DNA from: Burkholderiales bacterium
GTDB taxonomy: Bacteria > Pseudomonadota > Gammaproteobacteria > Burkholderiales > Burkholderiaceae_C
Length of the DNA: 64,000 bases
Direction: 5' to 3'
Assembly: GCA_019509985.1 (NCBI GenBank)
Contig: JAEKLF010000040.1
Span: 1 to 64,000, forward strand
The notes below the pieces were generated by a model. The model saw nothing but the letters and a program-made list of their open reading frames with translations. It had not been told where the DNA came from and ran no database searches. Shown one piece after another: positions 16,831 through 24,117 of this stretch; position 1 is the stretch's first letter, and each line of letters starts with the position of its first letter. The translations under genes were made by a program, and so were the position numbers.

Positions 16831-19800
16831 ATGCTCGCGCTGGAGGATCTGGTTGACCTCGGCGATGCGCTGCGCCGCGCGGGTGCCCGCGTGTCTACCC
16901 AGCAACTGCTGGCCACCCAGAGCCTGTTGCTGCGCCTGGCTGCCGAGGGCGCCCTGCCCGCCACACGCTCCGCGTTGGCGAGCTGGATCGCTCCCGTGCT
17001 GTGCATCAGCGCGGCCGAGCAAGATGCCTTCGACGCCCGGTACCGCAACTGGCTGCACCAGCGCTTTGGCGATGCCGCACCGTCACCCACGACGCCACCG
17101 CCTTCCCCGCCGCCGCTGAAGCTCCATCCCTGGCCCCATGTGCCCGTGCTTCTGGTGGCCGCCCTGATCGGGGCCATCGCTACATGGCTGGTGGTCTCCA
17201 ACCTGCTCGACACACCGCAGCGCCAGACCCCAACCACGACCAATACGCCTGCCGCCGACGCACCTGCACCGCCCAGCGCCGCCTCCTCCACGGCCGTCGG
17301 CTTGCAATTCGTCAACCGCTTCGACTTCGCCGCCGACGCCCCGCCCCCCACGCTGCGCGAGCGCATCAACGGCCGTAACCTGGGCCTCTTCTTCGTGCCG
17401 CTGGCGCTCTACGCGACTTGGCTGCTGCGCTGGTTGCTGCGCCGCCCCGTACTGCGCCGCATGTCCAGCCGCACGCCGTCACAACTCAGCGAAGTGCACG
17501 TGCCCGGCGCAGTGCGCGCGCTGCTGCCGAGCCTGCCGCTGCGCCGCCTTGCGCAAGAGCTGCGACGGCGGCGCAACGTCGCCTCCAGCGAGCTGCAGAT
17601 GGAGCCCTCCGTGCGTGCCACCCTCGCGCGCGGCGGCGTCTTCACCCCCGTGCGCGGCTCGCGTGTGGAGCCCGACTACCTCGTCCTCATCGACCGCTCC
17701 GGCCTGTCCGACCACCAGGCCCGCCTCGCCACCGAAATCGCCGAGGAGCTCGGTCGCAGCGATGTGCTCATCGATCGCTACGAGTTCAACCGCGATGCCC
17801 GCGTCGTGCTCTCACGCGGCGCCGGTGCAACGCAGAGCGTGGAACTCGCCGAGCTGCATGAGCGCCACCCGGAGCACCGCGTGCTCATCTTTGGCGACGG
17901 CAGCGGCTGCTTCGACTCCGCCACCGGCGCGCCCACCGCCTGGACCCTGACGCTGGCGTCGTGGCCGCTGCCCGTGTTGCTAACCCCCCTGCCTCCCGAG
18001 CGCTGGGGCCGGTGCGAATGGCGGCTGCAGCGCCTGGGTATCCAGGTGCTGCCGCTGGACGCCCAAGGCCTGCGCAGTCTCATGGGCGTCATGGCGATGA
18101 TGCAGTTCAGCCCATTCGGTGCCGAGCCCCCCGCCGGCACCGCCCCGCGTGCCTACGAACGCTCCCCTCGCCGCTGGCTGGAGCGCCACACACCCGACAG
18201 CGACAACATCGACCGCGTTGTCAAAGACCTGCACGCCGAGCTGGGCCCCTTGGGCGTGGCCTGGCTGGCCGCCTGCGCCGCCTACCCGCAAGTGCATTGG
18301 GGCATCACATTGCGCCTGGGCAAGGCGCTTGTGCCCAATGCCCGGCAGTTCGAACAGCTGCTGCCCCGTATAGCCCGCCTCGTGTGGTTCCGTGAGGCCT
18401 ACCTGCCCGACTGGCTGCGCGAGCGCCTGCTGGAAGAACTCAGCCCCGCCGAAGAAGCCCTGGCTCGCACGACGCTGCGCGCCATGCTCGAGATCATCGC
18501 CCGTGGCGGCACCGACGTGCCCCTGGTCATCGCTCAGGGCGAACCCACCACCGCCAAAACCTGGCTGCACCGCCTGCGCCGCTGGTGGCAGGCTCGCGGC
18601 GACGCCAAGCGCGCGCAGGAACTGCTGCGCGCAGCAGAGCGCGACAGCCCGCTGCGCGACCACGTTTTCCTGCGGTTCCTGAGCGGCGAGAACCGCCGCA
18701 GGATCGACCTGCGGGCGCCGCGCACGCTGCTGGCGGCCCTGAGCCGCGTGCCCGCGGTCGGACCGCTGCTTCTGGCCAGTCTCGCCGCAATCACCAGCGC
18801 CGGGCTGGCGATGGGCTGGCCGCCAGTGCATCTCGGCGAGGCAAGCGTGTTCCTGACGGACATGCGCTTCACGCGCGATTCGCGAGACTTGATCTTCGGC
18901 ACGCAGGTAGCGCTGCAGGCAAGCGGCCGCAGCCCGCAAGCGCCGGTACGCTCCATCGGCTTGGATGTCTCGACCTCAGAGGAGGGCTGGCGCCCGGGTC
19001 ATGAGGATGGCATGCGCGGCAACTGGCGAGTGGTGTCGCCGGGCGGCGACGTGATCGTTTTCGAATGCAACGGAGGTCTGTGCGCGGCGTCCCCGACCAT
19101 GCAGGTTCTGGGCGCGCAGGAAGAGCTGCAGAGCCAGCCGCCGCGGCCGCTGCAGGGCGACGGTCGACCGCAGAGCCCGGCGCGAGCCTCGTTCAGCCGC
19201 GATGGCTCTCGCTTCGCGATGCTCGATGAGCGGATGGCGAGGGTTTGGAGCACTGTGGATGGCCGCCTGCTAAAGGCTGCGTACACGGTCGGCACACCGT
19301 TCGCGATAGATCTCGATGCCGACGGCCGGCAGCTCGCCACCATCACGGCGCCCGACAGTATCCCGTTTGTGTGGGCCGTGGGAGACGATAGCTCGCCGGG
19401 GCTGCAGATCCCGAGCGGACCCCCTGCCCGCATCGTCCGTTTCACGCCCGATGGCAAGCGGCTCGCCGTCGTCCGCGGCGGGTCGCTGGAGTTGTATGAC
19501 AGCGTCACGGGCCAGCTGAATTTCGCCAACCAGGTCAGTGAACGCGCAACGTTTCTCCTGTTTTCCCCTGACAGCGGCCTCTACGTGGCCTGGGGCGGCG
19601 GCGCTCGGCCCGTGGTGGGGCTCACGAGTAATGTGCCGAGAAATTGGGGCTTGTTGAACTCTGGCGAGCAAGCCGATATCGCCTTTAGTCCCGATGGCCG
19701 CCGCATCGCGACCATTGACGCAACAGGCACGGTCAAAATCTGGGACGCAAGCACCGGCGAGGAGTTCGGCAGCCAGCCTCATGCCAAGGTGCCGTGCTGC

Positions 19801-22800
19801 GAGCGGCCCCACTTGAGCTTCTCCCCGGATGGCCTCTGGCTCGCCAGCGCCGTCGGCACCGAACTCACGATTTGGCGCACCAACCGACCGTCCGTGCCAC
19901 CGCCTGCCGCAACAGCCGTTCCAGCCGGCCCACCCGCCCCCATCTCCGCTCCTGGCAACATCGCCTGGCTGGTCCTTGCCACCCTGCTCACAGCCCTTAT
20001 GGTGCCCGCGCTGGCCTTATTCAGCCGGGGCCTGACCAACCGCAACGCGGCCGGCGCTGCAGTGCCGCAGCTGGCCGTGACAGCCGTCATCACAGGCCTG
20101 CTGTGGCTGGCCTTCGGCTACAGCGTGGCATACACCGCCGGCAACGGCTTCATCGGCGGGCTCGACCGCGCCTTCTTCAGCGGCCTCCTGGGCACCGTTA
20201 GCGGGCACATGCCCACCATGGCCACGTTCAGCAAAGGCGTGGTCATCCCTGAGCTGTTGTTCGCTCTGTTCGAGGGCGCCGTGGCCGCGTTCGCGGCCTG
20301 CCTAGTCGTCGCCGGCCTGGTGGGACTCGTGCGCTGGCGGTCCCTGCTGGCCTTCGCAATGGTGTGGCTGGTGCTGGCCTATCTGCCCATCCTGCACATG
20401 GTCTGGTATTGGGAGGGCCCCGATGCCTACACGAGCAATGCCGTGGTGGACCCACTCAATGCCAAGGCCGGCATCGCCTGGCGCTGGGGCGTGCTGGACT
20501 TTGCCGGCGGCTCAGTGGTGGTGATCAACGCTGCCGTCGCGGGCCTGGTGGGGCTGCTCTACCGCCGCGGCGCGAAGCTCGAGGAATCTGTCGCGCACGC
20601 GTCGCCCGCGCTCATGGTGCTGGCCGTGGCGCTGCTGTGGATAGGCGCCGTGGGGTGGGTGGCCGGCTCGGGACTGGAGGCAAACGGCATCGCCGCACTG
20701 GCAACTGCCTGCGTGCTGTGGACGCCCGCCACCGCGCTAATTGCCCGACCCGTCGTGGAGACGTTCGCGCGCGGTCATACCAGCACTGCAGGGGTGGCCT
20801 GGGGCGGCCTCGCCGGACTTGCGGCCAGCGCCTCGGCGGCCGGCAACGTGGGTGTCGTTGGGGCGGTGGTCATCGGCCTGTTGGCCGGCACGCTGCCCAT
20901 TCCAATCACGGTGCTGGTCAAGGGCCGGTTCGGCGCCGACAAGGCGCTGGACTACTTCGTCGCGCTCGGCGGCGGCGCCCTCGTCGGCCTGCTCGCGACG
21001 GGCTTCTTCAACAACCAAGCCGCCGGCGGTCCGGGCGTGATTAGCGACTGGGTCGCCATGGCCACCGGGTCCGTTGACTTCGGCAGGCAGTTCTTGGTCC
21101 AGGGCAAGGGCGCACTATTGACGGTAGCCTGGTCCGCCGCCGTGTCGCTGCTGGCTTGCGCGGGCATCTCGCGCATCTGGGGCTGGCGGGCACAGCCGGT
21201 ATTAGGTCCGCAAGGTGAGATGGGGCAGACCACCGATGACTTCGAATACTCGCAGCGCCCGGTCCTCGTAGGCATCGCCGTACTGTGCTTGACCCTATGC
21301 ATCGGTATGGGCGCGATGGCGTCGCGCAGCTACCTAGCGCAAAGTCCTTACCTTTCCGGCACACCCGGTACACCCGGCGCCGCCTTGGCCGACGGCTCTG
21401 CTGCCGCATCGGCTGCTTCAGCGGCCTCCGCCACAACGCTGCCAAGCGGCGCTGCTGCCAAGGCGCCCGATGCGCCGACTGCCGCCGAATCCGCGGCTAC
21501 TGCCCCCGCGGCTGCCGCAGCTCCGGCGCCTGCGCCCTTGCCGCACGACATCGGTTGGATGTTGTTCGCCACCGCGCTGCTGCTGGCGGCCGCGCCGGGT
21601 ATTGCGCTGTTCTGCGCCGGCCTGCTGCGCCAGCCCAGCATGCCCGCCGCCGCCGCACGCGTGCTGGCCGTGTGCGCCCTCACGCTGGTGTTCTGGTTTG
21701 TCTACGGCTACAGCTTCGTCTACACCGAGGGCAACGCCTACATCGGCGGCCTGGACCGGCTGCTCCTCAAGGGGGTGTTCGACCCGCAGACCGTCACATT
21801 CGCCACGGCCGCCACGTTCCGGAAGGGGGTGGTGATCACCGAGCTGCTGTTCATCGCCTACGAGGGCCTCGCCGTCGTCTTCGCCACCAGCCTGATGGCA
21901 GCAGCTTTGGGCGAGCGCATGCACACCTCCGCGCTGCTCGCCTTCATCCTCGCGTGGCTCACGTTCGCCTATGCACCCATCGCCCACATGAGCCTATTCT
22001 GGTTGGGGCCTGACGCATACACCGCCAAAGAGGTTGTGGACGCCATGAACGCAAAAGCCGGCTGGATCTGGCAACTGGGCGCGCTGGACAACGCGGGTGG
22101 TTTCTCGCTAGCGGTCGCGGCCAGTGTCGCCGGCTTAGTGTGCGCGCTCATCTCTGCGCCGGCCCCGGGCGAACGCCGCATCACGCCGCCCTCCACGCTG
22201 GCCATGGCCGCGGGTGCTGCCCTACTGTGGTTAGCGGGCTATGGCCTGCACGGCGGCGCGGCGCTGGAGTGGGGCAGTTTCACGATGCTGGCCGCCGCCA
22301 CCCACTTCATCCTGCCGGCAACGGCCGCTCTTGCCTGGGGCCTGGCCGAGCTGATGATCTCTGGGCGAATGACACTGAGGGGTCTGTCCATCGGCGCTGT
22401 TGCGGGCATGCTGACGACGACGACCGTGGCCGGCAATGTCGGCATGATCGGCGCTTTCGTCATTGGAGCCGCAGCGGGCCTGCTGGGCCACCTCACCCAC
22501 GCCGGGTTCAGCCGTCGCCGATTGCAGGACGACGTGCGCTCCTTTTTTGCCGCCCTCCTCGCTGCGACGTCGGCAGGCGCGCTGCTGACCGGCGTGTTTA
22601 ACAGTCAGCAGTTCGGCGGCCCAGGCGCCGTCGGCGACTGGGTGACGGCTGACCTCATCTCCATCGACCTCTACAGCATCACCGCCCAGATTTTCATCCA
22701 GGCAAAAGCCCTGATGGTTACCGTCGCCTGGTCCGCCACTGTCTCGTATGTCGCCTACAAGCTGATCGACCTGCTGCTCGGTGCGACCCGGCGCGCTGAG

Positions 22801-22821
22801 ACCGGCAAGGTGCCGGTGTGA
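16831..22821 (+). CDS. giant vWA / beta-propeller / double Amt-like membrane fusion protein
   Basis: The 1996-residue protein has at least five parts. A helical N-terminus (about 1-80) begins MLALEDLVDLGDALRRAG. Two membrane helices follow (103-123 and 184-206), then a vWA-like domain (about 280-420) whose metal-site motif is degenerate (DRSGL at 288-292). Next come a helical region and a WD40-like propeller (about 680-1030; blades such as SFSPDGLWLAS and DIAFSPDGRRIATI). Last are two ammonium-transporter-like domains (about 1040-1450 and 1567-1985), joined by an extra membrane helix and an Ala/Pro-rich linker. Amt hallmarks are present in both: FGYSVAYTAGNGFIGGLD and YGYSFVYTEGNAYIGGLD, then LDFAGG and LDNAGG. 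Compared with E. coli AmtB, D160 is kept (D1223, D1753), but H168 is V1231 or A1761, and the H318 position is hydrophobic (L1379 in copy 1). Transport may be lost or altered. The gene closes a four-gene unit with the MoxR ATPase. Confidence 0.85.
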   Translation: MLALEDLVDLGDALRRAGARVSTQQLLATQSLLLRLAAEGALPATRSALASWIAPVLCISAAEQDAFDARYRNWLHQRFGDAAPSPTTPPPSPPPLKLHPWPHVPVLLVAALIGAIATWLVVSNLLDTPQRQTPTTTNTPAADAPAPPSAASSTAVGLQFVNRFDFAADAPPPTLRERINGRNLGLFFVPLALYATWLLRWLLRRPVLRRMSSRTPSQLSEVHVPGAVRALLPSLPLRRLAQELRRRRNVASSELQMEPSVRATLARGGVFTPVRGSRVEPDYLVLIDRSGLSDHQARLATEIAEELGRSDVLIDRYEFNRDARVVLSRGAGATQSVELAELHERHPEHRVLIFGDGSGCFDSATGAPTAWTLTLASWPLPVLLTPLPPERWGRCEWRLQRLGIQVLPLDAQGLRSLMGVMAMMQFSPFGAEPPAGTAPRAYERSPRRWLERHTPDSDNIDRVVKDLHAELGPLGVAWLAACAAYPQVHWGITLRLGKALVPNARQFEQLLPRIARLVWFREAYLPDWLRERLLEELSPAEEALARTTLRAMLEIIARGGTDVPLVIAQGEPTTAKTWLHRLRRWWQARGDAKRAQELLRAAERDSPLRDHVFLRFLSGENRRRIDLRAPRTLLAALSRVPAVGPLLLASLAAITSAGLAMGWPPVHLGEASVFLTDMRFTRDSRDLIFGTQVALQASGRSPQAPVRSIGLDVSTSEEGWRPGHEDGMRGNWRVVSPGGDVIVFECNGGLCAASPTMQVLGAQEELQSQPPRPLQGDGRPQSPARASFSRDGSRFAMLDERMARVWSTVDGRLLKAAYTVGTPFAIDLDADGRQLATITAPDSIPFVWAVGDDSSPGLQIPSGPPARIVRFTPDGKRLAVVRGGSLELYDSVTGQLNFANQVSERATFLLFSPDSGLYVAWGGGARPVVGLTSNVPRNWGLLNSGEQADIAFSPDGRRIATIDATGTVKIWDASTGEEFGSQPHAKVPCCERPHLSFSPDGLWLASAVGTELTIWRTNRPSVPPPAATAVPAGPPAPISAPGNIAWLVLATLLTALMVPALALFSRGLTNRNAAGAAVPQLAVTAVITGLLWLAFGYSVAYTAGNGFIGGLDRAFFSGLLGTVSGHMPTMATFSKGVVIPELLFALFEGAVAAFAACLVVAGLVGLVRWRSLLAFAMVWLVLAYLPILHMVWYWEGPDAYTSNAVVDPLNAKAGIAWRWGVLDFAGGSVVVINAAVAGLVGLLYRRGAKLEESVAHASPALMVLAVALLWIGAVGWVAGSGLEANGIAALATACVLWTPATALIARPVVETFARGHTSTAGVAWGGLAGLAASASAAGNVGVVGAVVIGLLAGTLPIPITVLVKGRFGADKALDYFVALGGGALVGLLATGFFNNQAAGGPGVISDWVAMATGSVDFGRQFLVQGKGALLTVAWSAAVSLLACAGISRIWGWRAQPVLGPQGEMGQTTDDFEYSQRPVLVGIAVLCLTLCIGMGAMASRSYLAQSPYLSGTPGTPGAALADGSAAASAASAASATTLPSGAAAKAPDAPTAAESAATAPAAAAAPAPAPLPHDIGWMLFATALLLAAAPGIALFCAGLLRQPSMPAAAARVLAVCALTLVFWFVYGYSFVYTEGNAYIGGLDRLLLKGVFDPQTVTFATAATFRKGVVITELLFIAYEGLAVVFATSLMAAALGERMHTSALLAFILAWLTFAYAPIAHMSLFWLGPDAYTAKEVVDAMNAKAGWIWQLGALDNAGGFSLAVAASVAGLVCALISAPAPGERRITPPSTLAMAAGAALLWLAGYGLHGGAALEWGSFTMLAAATHFILPATAALAWGLAELMISGRMTLRGLSIGAVAGMLTTTTVAGNVGMIGAFVIGAAAGLLGHLTHAGFSRRRLQDDVRSFFAALLAATSAGALLTGVFNSQQFGGPGAVGDWVTADLISIDLYSITAQIFIQAKALMVTVAWSATVSYVAYKLIDLLLGATRRAETGKVPV

Positions 22822-23006
22822 GTCCCTATTCGCTACCGGTTGCGATCGACGCAGGCTTACATCTCTGCGACGCGGAACCGAAGGTTGAGACGATTTTCTA
22901 TGGGTGACCTTGTGAGTAAGCACTGCGGATAGCCCTGAAATCCGCATAAATACTGGAGCCCTCGGAGCCAGCGATGCACCGAACTGATTTGTCGGGCAGA
23001 TGCCGT

Positions 23007-23220
23007 TCACCTGCCCAAGCCGTACCAGAGCTCCAACGCTTCCCTACGGCGCTGCGACAGGAAATCGTTGAACCCGTTTTCGCCCAGTTCTCGCTTCAGG
23101 CATTCGTGCGCCTTGGCGAACTCCTCTACCTCGACTGCCCACCACGCGGGCACATTCCCCATGTCGGTCTCGGTCACGACGGTCAGTCCTGGGCCAGATG
23201 AATGCGCGGCGAGGACACCC
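23007..23220 (-). pseudogene. truncated gene, C-terminal part only
   Basis: A minus-strand frame gives a protein-like C-terminus (MGNVPAWWAVEVEEFAKA, then KRELGENGFNDFLSQRR and LELWYGLGR) ending at 23007. Codon usage and residue mix look real, but no start with a ribosome site exists near 23162. Upstream the frame runs into the IS3 relic on the other strand. The gene was probably cut by that insertion. I do not recognise the family. Between the end of the Amt fusion gene (22821) and this remnant I see nothing. Confidence 0.4.
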
Positions 23221-23253
23221 TGTTCAGGTGGTATCCGAGACCGGAAGTGGATT

Positions 23254-23368
23254 ATGGGAACGAGGCGGCAATTCAGCCGGAAGTTCAAGCTTGAGGCCGC
23301 GAGGCTGTGTGCACGAAAACTTTCTGCGCAAGTGGATACGCGAACAGCTTCATTACCACCCCGACTAA
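23254..23368 (+). mobile_element. relic of IS3-family transposase OrfA
   Basis: From the ATG at 23254 the translation is MGTRRQFSRKFKLEAARLC, the typical opening of IS3-family OrfA proteins. One base out of frame, from 23309, it continues VHENFLRKWIREQLHYHPD to a TAA at 23366-23368. That matches the later helix-turn-helix part, where VxxNxLRKWxRE is usual. About 20 residues between the two parts are missing, so there has been a deletion plus a frameshift. No OrfB and no terminal inverted repeats are visible. It is dead and marks past transposition. Confidence 0.7.
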
Positions 23369-23622
23369 CCACAACGCGAAGAGAACTCGCCGCCCCGGAA
23401 CTCTCTCCTCATCCGGACAGCAGGGAAGGAGGGTTGAACCTCGTGCCCTTCGCCGCAATGTTCGGACTGCAGTAACCTGAACAGTAACTGGATCGTCTCG
23501 ACAGACTACAACTCAGGCTTCATGCGGCTGGCAGAGTCGAATTCGATCCTCCTCCGGCGCTCGCAACGGTGACCCTGACTGCAGATGCCCTTTGGCTACG
23601 CGAGACTGGGCCTCGCCCAAGC
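23369..23622. other. non-coding scar region
   Basis: These 254 bases follow the IS3 relic. One plus-strand frame ends protein-like (NSGFMRLAESNSILLRRSQR, stop near 23570), which may be the tail of another lost gene. I cannot identify it. No tRNA fold or attachment repeat was found by eye. Confidence 0.3.
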
Positions 23623-24036
23623 TCATCGGGTGTGCCGCAGCACCGTCCAGGTCTCCAGGTGCAGCTCATCGACGATTAGGCCGCCGGAAAACGTGAACAG
23701 CCGCCTGCGGTTGAGTTCTACGCGCTCGCCAGCCGCCAGCTCAAGGCCAGCGATCCCTTCGGCGGGACATGTGAAGGTCAGCGTCGATTCGTCAATCAGA
23801 CGCTCGCCAGCCGCCATGCGCCGCAGCACCACGTGGTCTGCCCCAGAGAAGCTCCTGGCGTCGGCTCGCAACTGTGCCAACGCCGCATCGCGGCCCTGGA
23901 GTAGCAATCCGCGCGCCGGCGCACGCCAGCACACTGCGGCGTCGTAGAGCGCAGCGGCGGTCCGTGGCCAGTCCGCAGTTTGACCCAGCCAATCTAAGGC
24001 CAGCAAAGCGGGATCAATTGCAGCGTCATCCTTCAT
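23623..24036 (-). CDS. SnoaL-like / NTF2-fold hypothetical protein
   Basis: The 137-residue protein starts MKDDAAIDPALLALDW and has the helix-then-curved-sheet pattern of SnoaL/NTF2-like proteins. Recognisable parts are a GRDAALAQLRADARSF segment, then DESTLTFTCP, and paired strands ending RRRLFTFSGGLIVDELHLETW. These proteins form a cone-shaped pocket and can be enzymes or binding domains; no catalytic set is evident. The start is uncertain: ATG 24036 is chosen for the protein's appearance, ATG 24075 and TTG 24114 are also open, and none has a strong ribosome site. It lies directly downstream of a LAL regulator on the same strand, so cotranscription is likely. Confidence 0.6.
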   Translation of the reverse strand: MKDDAAIDPALLALDWLGQTADWPRTAAALYDAAVCWRAPARGLLLQGRDAALAQLRADARSFSGADHVVLRRMAAGERLIDESTLTFTCPAEGIAGLELAAGERVELNRRRLFTFSGGLIVDELHLETWTVLRHTR

Positions 24037-24117
24037 CGACAGTGCAGTGTCGCCAACACGGCCCGCGGCCGTCATCGCCCAAAAGAGCCATGCACCCTGT
24101 CGATGCCGGCGCAACCC

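Noticed and set aside
23480..23580. tRNA gene fragment or attachment site
   Set aside because: A TCGAATTC motif hints at a T-loop, but no cloverleaf arms could be paired by eye.
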